A DNA stretch of 64,000 nt from JBBRYW01 sp038237235 (GTDB lineage: Bacteria; Actinomycetota; Thermoleophilia; Gaiellales; Gaiellaceae). The translations under genes were made by a program, and so were the position numbers. The stretch covers positions 1 through 64,000 of the forward strand of contig JBBRYW010000002.1 of assembly GCA_038237235.1 (NCBI GenBank). The letters run 5' to 3'. This document shows positions 1-7,718 of this stretch, one piece after another. The notes beneath the pieces were generated by a model that saw nothing but the letters and a program-made list of their open reading frames with translations, was not told where the DNA came from and did no database searches. Each line of letters begins with the position of its first letter. Within the stretch, counting starts at the first letter, position 1.

Positions 1-1075
1 CCGTCTCGAGCTGCGGGAAGAACGGCAGCGCGAGCGTTCGTGCGCTCGCGTCTTCGGCCACCGGGAACATCCCCTCGTGGAAGCCGTAGCGCTCGCGCAT
101 GTATCCCTGGAGGTGGATGCACGGCGTGTACGGCCGGCTCTGGATGCCATCTGTCTCGAGGTCGGCGATCACGCGGGCGCGGTCGGTTCCGCGGTCGAGC
201 TTGACGACGTAGACGAACCAGGAACGGAGGTGATCGGCGTCGCCGGCGGAAGGCGCCTCGACTCCGTCGACGCCGGCGAGCAGCTCGGCGTAGCGTGCGG
301 CCACCTGCGAGCGCAGCTCGAGCAGGAGTGGGAGCTTCTCCAGCTGGGCGATCCCGACGGCGGCAGAGAGGTCGTCGATGCGGTAGTTCCAGCCGAGAAG
401 CGAATGATCGAGCCAGCCGTCGGTGTCGGCGCGGCCCTGGTTCCGGAGACTGCGCAGCAGGTTCGCCTGCTCGTCGGAATCGGTGACGACCACTCCGCCC
501 TCGCCCGTCGTCATCTGCTTGTTCGGATAGAAGGCAAACACGGCGAAGTGGCCGTGCGAGCCGAGCGGACGCCCCTTGTACTCGGCCCCGAGTGCCTGGC
601 ACGAGTCCTCGATCAGCGCCAGCCCGTGCCGCTTCGCAACGGCGAGCAGCGCGTCGACCTCGCAAGGGAGGCCGTAGATGTCGACAGGAACGATCGCCGT
701 GGTCCGCTCTGTGATCGCCGCCTCGACGGCCCCCGGATCGACGTTCAGCGTCTCGGGGTCGATGTCCGCGAAGACCGGAGTCGCGCCCTCGTAGATTCCG
801 CAGTTCGCCGATGCGACGAACGAGTAGGGAGACGTGATCACCTCATCCCCCGGGGCGACCCCGGAGAGGCGAGTCGCAAGATGCAGCCCAGCCGTTCCGC
901 TCGACACCGCCACCGCGTGGCGCGCATCGACGCGCTCGGCGAAGGACTCCTCGAAGCGCTCGATCGCCGGCCCGAGCGAGAGAAACCCGGAGCGCAGCAC
1001 CTCGAGCACAAGCTCCTCCTCCCGCTCGCCCAGATACGGTCGCGAGAGCGGAATTCGCCGGGTGGCCGCTTTCAC
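1..1075 (-). CDS. DegT/DnrJ/EryC1-family PLP aminotransferase (3' end cut by window)
   Basis: The reading frame starts at a GTG seven bases after the ilvE stop and runs off the left edge, so about 358 residues are seen and the C-terminus is missing. The family transfers an amino group to nucleotide-linked keto-sugars in cell-surface or antibiotic sugar synthesis. Visible signatures are the N-terminal RPYLGEREEE, the AVSSGTAGLHL substrate/PLP loop, the EDSCQALGA segment and the PLP-lysine motif FYPNKQMTTGEGG. The exact sugar substrate cannot be read from sequence. It is transcribed with ilvE upstream, although no sugar-nucleotide gene is visible inside the window. Confidence 0.88.
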   Translation of the reverse strand, partial: MKAATRRIPLSRPYLGEREEELVLEVLRSGFLSLGPAIERFEESFAERVDARHAVAVSSGTAGLHLATRLSGVAPGDEVITSPYSFVASANCGIYEGATPVFADIDPETLNVDPGAVEAAITERTTAIVPVDIYGLPCEVDALLAVAKRHGLALIEDSCQALGAEYKGRPLGSHGHFAVFAFYPNKQMTTGEGGVVVTDSDEQANLLRSLRNQGRADTDGWLDHSLLGWNYRIDDLSAAVGIAQLEKLPLLLELRSQVAARYAELLAGVDGVEAPSAGDADHLRSWFVYVVKLDRGTDRARVIADLETDGIQSRPYTPCIHLQGYMRERYGFHEGMFPVAEDASARTLALPFFPQLET

Positions 1076-1081
1076 CGCTTC

Positions 1082-2008
1082 TTACGCGGGCGCACGCGCC
1101 GGCACGTACTCGAGCCAGTGCGCCCAGCGCTCGCTGCCGCCGCGGACGGTATCGAGATACGCGCTCTGGAGCTTCGTCGTCACGGGTCCGGGTGGCCCGA
1201 CCTCGTGGTCGTCCACCGAGCGGATGGGCGTGACCTCGGCGGCGGTCCCGGTCATGAAGACCTCGTCGGCCAGGTACAGGTCGGACCGGATCAGATCACG
1301 TTCCTCGACCGTGTAGCCGAGGTCCTGGGCGATCTCGATGATCGTCTCGCGCGTGATCCCCGGCAGGATCGACGTCGAGAGCGGCGGTGTCGCCAGAACG
1401 TCTCCGTGGACGGCGAAGACGTTCTCGCCCGGCCCGTCGGCCACGAAGCCCTCGTCGGTAAGGAGGATTGCCTCGTCGTAGCCAGCGCGGTTCGCCTCTG
1501 CCACCGCGAGCATCGAGTTGAGGTAGACGCCCGTCGCCTTCGCGACGTGCGGGATCGTGTTCGGCCCGATCCGCTTCCACGAGGAGATCTTGACGCGGAT
1601 GCCGTTCTTCAGCCCCTCCTCGCCGAGGTACGCACCCCACGGCCAGCTCATGATCACGACTTCGACCGGGTTGCCGGCGGGCGAGACTCCGAGCTCGCTG
1701 TAGCCATAGAACGCGAGGGGCCGGAGGTAGCACTCCGGCAGGCCGTTGACCCCGATCAGCTCGTTGCACGCCGTCCGGAGCTCATCGACCCCGTACGGAA
1801 GGTTCATGTGGAGCAGCTTCGCCGAGTTGTGGAGGCGCGCGAGGTGGTCTGTCAGCCTGAAGATGGCCGGCCCCTTCGGCGTCTCGTAGCAGCGGATTCC
1901 CTCGAAGACGCCCGTCCCGTAGTGCAGACCGTGTGTGCCGACGTGGATCTTGGCATCGGCCCAGTCCACAAGGTCGCCGTTCATCCAGATCTTCTCTGTC
2001 TCGCGCAT
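1082..2008 (-). CDS. ilvE: Branched-chain amino acid aminotransferase
   Basis: A 308-residue fold-type IV PLP transaminase for the last step of Leu/Ile/Val synthesis, of normal family length. It shows the N-terminal HGLHYGTGVFEGIRCY motif, the PLP lysine in HVAKATG (K157) and the C-terminal DEVFMTGTAAEVTPI motif typical of IlvE rather than D-amino-acid transaminase or ADC lyase. It sits directly upstream of the DegT-type aminotransferase on the same strand, probably one transcript. The ATG start gives a canonical N-terminus. Confidence 0.92.
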   Translation of the reverse strand: MRETEKIWMNGDLVDWADAKIHVGTHGLHYGTGVFEGIRCYETPKGPAIFRLTDHLARLHNSAKLLHMNLPYGVDELRTACNELIGVNGLPECYLRPLAFYGYSELGVSPAGNPVEVVIMSWPWGAYLGEEGLKNGIRVKISSWKRIGPNTIPHVAKATGVYLNSMLAVAEANRAGYDEAILLTDEGFVADGPGENVFAVHGDVLATPPLSTSILPGITRETIIEIAQDLGYTVEERDLIRSDLYLADEVFMTGTAAEVTPIRSVDDHEVGPPGPVTTKLQSAYLDTVRGGSERWAHWLEYVPARAPA

Positions 2009-2057
2009 GCGCCTCCTATCGCTCGACCGGAGGATACAAGTCGCCCCGCCGCTGGGC

Positions 2058-2537
2058 TCAGGCGATCAGATCTGCGCGCTCCGCACGGGCGAGCCGAACC
2101 AACTCGGTCGGCGCGATCGAGGCGAGGTGGTTCGGCGAGCCGGCTCCGATCCAGACGATCTCGTGACGGAGTATCGAGCTGTCGACCAGCACTCGGTCGA
2201 CAGCTCGCAGAGCAACCGGGGCCACCGCGCCAGGGGCGAAGCCGGTGGACTTGAGAACGAGATCGGCGGAAGCGATTCGAGCCTCGGCGCAGCCTGCAGC
2301 CGCAGCCACTCTGCGAGGGTCGGCCCGCCGGTCGCCCGGCACCAGGGCCAGGATCACGAGCCCCTCGCACTCGAACACGAGCGACTTGACGATCTGGGCG
2401 AGCCCGCAGCCGACGGCCCGCGCAGCGTCCTCCGCCGTCGGAGTACTCTCGGAGAATTCCTCGAGCCGAGCCTCCGCTCCAGACGCGCGCAGGAACGAGG
2501 CGACGCGCTCGACAGGGTCGGGCCAGCGGTGCGCCAT
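2058..2537 (-). CDS. YbaK/ProX-family aminoacyl-tRNA deacylase
   Basis: A 159-residue single-domain protein of the family that hydrolyses mischarged aminoacyl-tRNA in trans (YbaK, ProX, PrdX). Visible hallmarks are STPTAEDAARAVGC followed by IVKSLVF with the conserved lysine (K51), then STGFAPGAVAPV and WIGAGSPNHLASIAP. The tRNA and amino-acid specificity cannot be assigned. It is a stand-alone gene, not fused to a synthetase, 49 bases upstream of ilvE on the same strand and divergent from the exported protein at 2624. Confidence 0.85.
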   Translation of the reverse strand: MAHRWPDPVERVASFLRASGAEARLEEFSESTPTAEDAARAVGCGLAQIVKSLVFECEGLVILALVPGDRRADPRRVAAAAGCAEARIASADLVLKSTGFAPGAVAPVALRAVDRVLVDSSILRHEIVWIGAGSPNHLASIAPTELVRLARAERADLIA

Positions 2538-2623
2538 GGCCCTCGAGCCTAGACGGTTGACTCTGTGAGCCGCGAAGAGACCGCAGGCGGCCTGGCTATC
2601 ATCCGTAGCGGATTGAGCGCTCG

Positions 2624-3844
2624 ATGAGCATCCGCGGTCTCCGCTCGGGTAGAGCGCTCGTCCTCGTCCTCTCCCTCCTGCTCACGGGCGGGGCTTCCGC
2701 AAGCGCGATCGTGCTGACGGAGCGCGGCGGAGGCGGCACGACGACACAGGCGGCCCCCGGAGACCTCTCCGCAGGCAAGAAGGTCGACAACTCGCCGCAT
2801 CCGATCGCGGGCAACTTCAAGCCGGACGACACGAAGGTGTCCGACTGCCACGCCCAGAGCTGCTACGAGCAAGCGTTCGGAAACCTCTCGTACGACGAGG
2901 GCCCGAAGGCGGCGCTCAAGCTCTTCGACCAGAAGATCGCGAGCGACCGCGCGATCGAGGCCGGCTGCCACCGCATCGCGCACTTCATCGGCTCGGCCGC
3001 GCTCGCGCGCTACCACGGAAATGTCTCGGAAGCCTTCTCGCAGGGCTCGTCGAGTTGCTGGTCCGGCTACTACCACGGCATCCTCGAACGCTCCTTCTGG
3101 GGAGTCTCGTCGATCAAGAAAGTCGGCGAGATCGCGCGCACGGTGTGTAGCGATCCGAAGATCCGCGTCACGTCCTGGCTCGCGTACCAATGCGTCCACG
3201 GGCTCGGCCACGGGCTGATGATCTACACCGGCCTCAATCTGCCTCTCTCGCTCTCGATCTGCGACCGGCTGATCACGAAGTGGGATCAGACGTCCTGCAC
3301 GGGCGGCGTCTTCATGGAGAACATCACGCCCTCCGGCGGGGCACGTTCGCCGTGGCTCAAGAAAAACGATCTCGTCTATCCCTGCGACGCCGTCAAAGAG
3401 CATCACAAGATCTATTGCTACCTCATGGTGACCTCCAGGATCCTGCAGGCGAACGGCTACAACTGGAAGGCGACTGCGAGCATCTGCTCGAAGGTGGAAC
3501 GAGCGTGGGTCGCAACCTGCTTCCAGTCGTACGGAAGGGACGCGGACGGTAACTCGCGCCAGAACGCGGCTCGTGACCTCGCGCTCTGCCGAATCGCCGG
3601 CCTCGGTTTCAGCGACTGCCTGTACGGAGCCGCGCGCGACATGACCTCGAACTACGCGAACGGCGTCCGGGCGGCACAGCTGTGCGCCAGCGCTCCCGCC
3701 GGCGAGCGGTCGCGGTGCTTCTTCGGCGTCGGGACAGTGCTCGGTGGAATGTCGGCGACCCCATCGGGCCGCCGCGCGCTCTGCACCGAGATCACGACGA
3801 CGTACCTCCGCCCCTGCCTGCGCGGCGAGGGCTTGCCCTCGTAG
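2624..3844 (+). CDS. Exported Cys/His-rich protein of unknown function
   Basis: A 406-residue protein with an N-terminal hydrophobic segment (residues 10-30, LVLSLLLTGGASASAIV) suggesting export or a membrane anchor. The mature part holds many regularly spaced cysteines and histidine-glycine motifs: GCHRIAHFIG, GYYHGILER and CVHGLGHGLM, then CDRL, CTGGVF and several C-x(n)-C pairs towards the end. This looks like a disulfide-stabilised extracellular fold with imperfect internal repeats around C..H-G. No family is recognised with confidence. It begins a plus-strand unit divergent from the YbaK gene and overlaps the 3' end of the opposite-strand methyltransferase by 53 bases. Confidence 0.75.
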   Translation: MSIRGLRSGRALVLVLSLLLTGGASASAIVLTERGGGGTTTQAAPGDLSAGKKVDNSPHPIAGNFKPDDTKVSDCHAQSCYEQAFGNLSYDEGPKAALKLFDQKIASDRAIEAGCHRIAHFIGSAALARYHGNVSEAFSQGSSSCWSGYYHGILERSFWGVSSIKKVGEIARTVCSDPKIRVTSWLAYQCVHGLGHGLMIYTGLNLPLSLSICDRLITKWDQTSCTGGVFMENITPSGGARSPWLKKNDLVYPCDAVKEHHKIYCYLMVTSRILQANGYNWKATASICSKVERAWVATCFQSYGRDADGNSRQNAARDLALCRIAGLGFSDCLYGAARDMTSNYANGVRAAQLCASAPAGERSRCFFGVGTVLGGMSATPSGRRALCTEITTTYLRPCLRGEGLPS

Positions 3845-4205
3845 GCCCCGGCAGGAGCCGCCCCGGCACCCGGCTTCGGTACGAGGCGTACGCCTCGTCG
3901 CGGCCCCCGAGCCAGGCCTCCTCCCGTCGCGACTTCAGCTCGAGCACGAGCCAGAGCATGGCCGAGAGGCCAAGCGCCCAGACGCTCGCCAGCGCGAGCG
4001 CCCAGCCGAGCGAGATCAGCAGAATGCCGCCATAGATCGGATGACGCGCTCGCCCGTACACGCCGGCCGTAACGAGCGCGGCGCCCTTTCGCGGCCGCGG
4101 CAACGGCGTCAGGTCTCGCCCGAGCGCCCGGGCGCCGGCGGCGGCGAGCGCCACGCCCGCGAGGGCGGCCGCGAGCCCCGCCGCGACCGCCGGATACCGC
4201 AGCAA
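3792..4205 (-). CDS. Isoprenylcysteine/phospholipid methyltransferase-like membrane protein
   Basis: A small integral membrane methyltransferase (ICMT/PEMT-like). The signature GVYGRARHPIYGG is the SAM-binding RHPxYxG motif and is followed by a hydrophobic helix and ELKSRREEAWL. The first usable start is a TTG at 4205 (137 aa), but the open frame continues upstream to about 4310 with WVALQFALLSAIVGTGFV, another predicted helix expected in this family. The true start is therefore uncertain, perhaps non-standard or lost. The substrate is unknown. It lies just after serA on the same strand. Confidence 0.7.
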   Translation of the reverse strand: MLRYPAVAAGLAAALAGVALAAAGARALGRDLTPLPRPRKGAALVTAGVYGRARHPIYGGILLISLGWALALASVWALGLSAMLWLVLELKSRREEAWLGGRDEAYASYRSRVPGRLLPGPTRASPRRAGRGGGTSS

Positions 4206-4320
4206 GACGGGCCAGGGCCCGCCGACGAAGCCCGTGCCAACGATCGCCGACAGCAGCGCGAACTGCAGTGCAACCCAGCCCTCGCCCCGCGGGCCGAGCG
4301 CGGGTACGCGCGTGGATCCG

Positions 4321-5904
4321 CTACTCGAGGGTGATGAGCCGGGCGTCGTCGAAGCCTTCCTGCCGAAAGCGCAAGACGAGCTCGGCCGGCGGCGGCGAGT
4401 CGAGGGTGAGGGCCATGAGTGCCTTGCCTCCCCGACGCGTCCGGGAGACCGTCATGTTCGCGATGTTGACCCCTGCCGCGCCGAACAGGGTTCCGACCCG
4501 GCCGATCACGCCCGGCACGTCGTCGTAGTGAAAGAAGACCATGAGCGGCGCGAGCTCAATCTCGAGCTCGAAGCCGAGCGCTCCCACGAGCCACCGGCGG
4601 TGGTCGCGGCCGATCGTGGTTCCGGAGACCCGCACCTCGTCGCCGTCGGCCTGCACGCCGACGCGCAGGAGGTTGGTGAAGTCCGGCGACGTGCGGCGCT
4701 TCTCCTCGCGGACGTCGATCCCGCGCTCGGCCGCGATCACAGGCGCGTTGACGTAGTTGACCGGCTCGCTGCTTCGACCGCGGAACGCCCCGTTCAGAGC
4801 CGCCACGGTCAAGAGGCGCGTGTCGTAGTCCGCAAGCTCGCCGTAGTACGTGAGCGTGATCCGCTCCGCCCGCCCGCCCGCCAGCTCGGTCGCGACTCGC
4901 CCCAGCTCCGCCGCTAGTGAGACGAACGGCCCCAGAGCCTCGAGGTCTTCGGGTCTGATCGACGGAATATTGACCGCATTCGTCACGAGCTCTCCCACGA
5001 GCGCTGCCGCCACCTGCTCGGCGACGACGACCCCTGCGCGGTCCTGCGCCTCCTCGGTGGAGGCAGCCAGGTGCGGCGTTACGACAACGTTGTCGAGCTC
5101 GAGCAGCGGGCCTGAATAGGGCTCGGCCGAGAAGACGTCGAGCGCGGCGCCGGCCACCTTGCCGGACAGAAGAGCGGCCCGCAGCGCCGCCTCGTCCACG
5201 AGCTCGCCGCGCGCCGCGTTGACCAGCCGCGCACCGTCCCGCATTCGAGCGAAAGCGGCCGCGTCGATCGAGCCGCGAGTCTCCGGGGTGAGCGGCAGGT
5301 GAAGCGTGAGGAAATCCGCCTCGCCCAGCACGTCGTCGCGCGAGTCGGCACGCTCCACGCCGAGCTCGCGAAACCGCTCCCGCGAGACGAACGGGTCGTG
5401 CGCTGCGACGCGCATCCCGAGCGCGAGCGCCCGCCGCGCGACCTGCTGCCCAATCCGCCCGAAGCCAAGCACGCCGAGCGTCTTGCCCTCCAGCTCGATC
5501 CCCCCGTAGCGCGAGCGTTCCCAGCGACCCTGCTTGAGCGCGGCGTGTGCCTGCGGGATGTTGCGAGAGAGGGCGAGCAGGAGGCCTAGTGTGTGCTCGG
5601 CAGCCGAGACAACGTTCGACTCCGGCGCGTTGGCGACCACGATTCCACGCCTGGTCGCAGCGGCGACGTCGACGTTGTCGACCCCTACGCCCGCTCGTCC
5701 GATCACCTTCAGGCGCCCCGCGCGCTCGATCAGGTCCGCATCGAGACTCGTCGCCGAGCGAATCACGATCGCGTCGTAGTCGCCGATCACTCCGGCCAGG
5801 TCGTGCGCGCCGCCGAGGTCGACGTCGAAGCGTTCGCGCAGGAGCTCGACCCCCGCGTCCGCGATCGCCTCGCGGATCAGGACCCGCGGGCGTTCAGCGC
5901 TCAC
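4321..5904 (-). CDS. serA: D-3-phosphoglycerate dehydrogenase with ACT domain
   Basis: A 527-residue long-form SerA catalysing the first committed step of serine synthesis (3-phosphoglycerate to 3-phosphohydroxypyruvate, NAD-dependent). The catalytic part has RAGVGVDNVDVAAA, the Rossmann motif GVLGFGRIGQQVA, ARGELVDEAAL and the catalytic-histidine motif VVTPHLAAST. A middle allosteric-substrate-binding region follows, and the last ~75 residues are an ACT domain (DDVPGVIGRVGTLF) for serine feedback. The start codon overlaps the stop of the upstream class V aminotransferase (ATGA), so the two are translationally coupled. Confidence 0.95.
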   Translation of the reverse strand: MSAERPRVLIREAIADAGVELLRERFDVDLGGAHDLAGVIGDYDAIVIRSATSLDADLIERAGRLKVIGRAGVGVDNVDVAAATRRGIVVANAPESNVVSAAEHTLGLLLALSRNIPQAHAALKQGRWERSRYGGIELEGKTLGVLGFGRIGQQVARRALALGMRVAAHDPFVSRERFRELGVERADSRDDVLGEADFLTLHLPLTPETRGSIDAAAFARMRDGARLVNAARGELVDEAALRAALLSGKVAGAALDVFSAEPYSGPLLELDNVVVTPHLAASTEEAQDRAGVVVAEQVAAALVGELVTNAVNIPSIRPEDLEALGPFVSLAAELGRVATELAGGRAERITLTYYGELADYDTRLLTVAALNGAFRGRSSEPVNYVNAPVIAAERGIDVREEKRRTSPDFTNLLRVGVQADGDEVRVSGTTIGRDHRRWLVGALGFELEIELAPLMVFFHYDDVPGVIGRVGTLFGAAGVNIANMTVSRTRRGGKALMALTLDSPPPAELVLRFRQEGFDDARLITLE

Positions 5905-7052
5905 ACCCGCGCTGTCTCGGCGTACGCCTCGAGTGCTCGCGTCACCGCCGCGCCGCGCTCGATGTCCGCTCCCGCGTCCGCGAGCACGAGCTCGAGACCG
6001 GCGAGCGCCGTCGTAATGTCGAAGACGTCGAAGTAGCCGATGTGTCCGATCCGGAAGATCTTCCCCTTCAGCTCGCCCTGGCCGCCGATGATCTGGATCC
6101 CGAAGCGGTCGCGCAGGGAGAGGACGACCTCGTCGGCCTCGACGCCGTCCGGCGCACGAACCGCCGTCACGACGGCGGACCGATCATCGTCCGGCGAGAA
6201 GAGCTCGAGCCCCATCGCCTTCACCCCTTCTCGGCAGGCCCTCCCGAGAGCGACGTGGCGCTCGTGGACCGAGCTCAGGCCTTCCTCGAGCAGCATGCCC
6301 AGCGCGATGTTCAGCCCCACGACGAGCGTCACCGCGACCGTAGTGGGGGTGTCGAGTTTTCGCTGACCGTCCCGCGTCTTCGCCCAGTCGAAGTAGAAGC
6401 GCGGCGAGGTGGCCCGCTCCTGCTTTCCCCAGGCGTCCGAGGAGGCCGAGGCGAATCCAAGTCCGGGTGGCGTCATCAGGGCCTTCTGGGAGCCGGACAC
6501 GACGCTGTCGATCCCCCAGAGGTCCGGCTCGAGCGGAACGGCACCAAGACTCGAAACGGCGTCGACGACGACTAGGGCGCCAGCTTGCTTGGCAACGCCG
6601 GCGAGCGCCTGCACATCTGCGACGACGCCGGTTGACGTCTCGGAATGGGTCAGGAGGACGAGGCCGGCCCCGCACTCCCGGAGCTTCGACGCGAGGTCCT
6701 CGGGGGCCGGCGTCTCGCCCCACGCATAGCGCAGCTCGACGACGTCGCAGCCGTAGGCACGCGCGACCTGGGTCCAGCGCTCTCCGAAGTATCCTGCAGA
6801 CACGACGAGGACGCGCTCGCCGGGCGACGTCAGGTTCGCGACCGCCGACTCGAACGCACCTGTTCCCGACGCCGTGAAGAGGAGCACGTCGCTCCCGGTC
6901 CGATAGACCGCCTGCAGACGTTCGAGGCACTCGGCGAAGACGCGGCGGAAGTCGGGGCTGCGGTGGTGGATGATCGGCTCGGCCATCGCGCTCAGCACCC
7001 GCGGCGGCACCGGCGTCGGGCCGGGCGTCAGGAGATAGCGTTTCTCGACCAC
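5901..7052 (-). CDS. Class V aminotransferase (alanine/serine-glyoxylate or phosphoserine type)
   Basis: A 383-residue fold-type I PLP enzyme. It begins LLTPGPTPVPPRV, the substrate end of the alanine/serine-glyoxylate aminotransferase family, and carries the PLP lysine in SGSQKALMTPPGLG (K190). The last four bases overlap serA. In this family, enzymes coupled to serA can supply the phosphoserine aminotransferase step, and no separate serC is seen here; that role is inference. A glyoxylate aminotransferase is the alternative. The start is a GTG. Confidence 0.85.
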   Translation of the reverse strand: MVEKRYLLTPGPTPVPPRVLSAMAEPIIHHRSPDFRRVFAECLERLQAVYRTGSDVLLFTASGTGAFESAVANLTSPGERVLVVSAGYFGERWTQVARAYGCDVVELRYAWGETPAPEDLASKLRECGAGLVLLTHSETSTGVVADVQALAGVAKQAGALVVVDAVSSLGAVPLEPDLWGIDSVVSGSQKALMTPPGLGFASASSDAWGKQERATSPRFYFDWAKTRDGQRKLDTPTTVAVTLVVGLNIALGMLLEEGLSSVHERHVALGRACREGVKAMGLELFSPDDDRSAVVTAVRAPDGVEADEVVLSLRDRFGIQIIGGQGELKGKIFRIGHIGYFDVFDITTALAGLELVLADAGADIERGAAVTRALEAYAETARV

Positions 7053-7097
7053 CGCTCGGAGCGTAGCTCACCCGCCGTACGCCGTACCCTCACTCCC

Positions 7098-7715
7098 GTG
7101 GAGACGCTGCTCGCCTTCGGCGCGGCCTTGCTCGCGCTCCGGCTCGCCGGCGGACTCGCGCGCCGGTGGCGCGCGCGCAGAGCGCCGTCGCTCGTTATCT
7201 GGGCCGCCTCGCTGGCGTCGTACGCGGTGGCGTCGGGCGCTCTTGCGTGGGGCTCGGCCGCGGGGTGGGACGGGCGTTCCTTCCGCGTCTACTACCTGTT
7301 CGGCGGCCTGCTGACGGCGCCCCTGCTGGGGCTCGGGTCGCTCGCGCTGCGCGGCTGGCGGGCCGCGGTGCCCGCAACGCTGCTCTACGTGGGCCTTGCG
7401 GTTGGAATCGCTGTCGCCGTGCCGCTGAGCGGGGACCCAGCCGGCAGCGACATCCCGAAGGCCCAGGCGTACCTCGATTTGCTCCCCGCTCGGCTGCTCG
7501 CGATCGTCGCCAACTCCGCCGGAACGCTCGCAGTCGTCGCGGTCGCGGTGCTGACGATCCGGCGCCGCCCGCTCGGCAACGCCCTCATCCTCATGGGCGT
7601 CTCGTTGGCCGCGCTCGGCTCGGCTCTCGCCGGTCTCGGGGTCGCGACAACGGCCGCCTTCATCGCCGCGGCCGTCGTCGCCCTCTACGCCGGCATCGTC
7701 GCAAGGCAGACTTGA
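7098..7715 (+). CDS. Polytopic membrane protein of unknown function
   Basis: A 205-residue protein made almost entirely of hydrophobic helices, about seven predicted (for example TLLAFGAALLALRLAG, LLTAPLLGLGSLALRG, LIAAALVALYAGIVA-like ends). The GTG at 7098 is chosen because it directly precedes the first helix; the open frame extends further upstream but overlaps the opposite-strand aminotransferase. It ends four bases before the cyclase gene, so co-transcription and a role as a membrane partner of that regulator are possible but unproven. No domain family is recognised. Confidence 0.65.
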   Translation: METLLAFGAALLALRLAGGLARRWRARRAPSLVIWAASLASYAVASGALAWGSAAGWDGRSFRVYYLFGGLLTAPLLGLGSLALRGWRAAVPATLLYVGLAVGIAVAVPLSGDPAGSDIPKAQAYLDLLPARLLAIVANSAGTLAVVAVAVLTIRRRPLGNALILMGVSLAALGSALAGLGVATTAAFIAAAVVALYAGIVARQT

Positions 7716-7718
7716 GCC

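Noticed and set aside
77..2254. A 725-codon open frame on the plus strand opposite the two aminotransferases
   Set aside because: It is the complement of real genes in GC-rich DNA; its translation is Arg/Val/Ala-rich with no domain.
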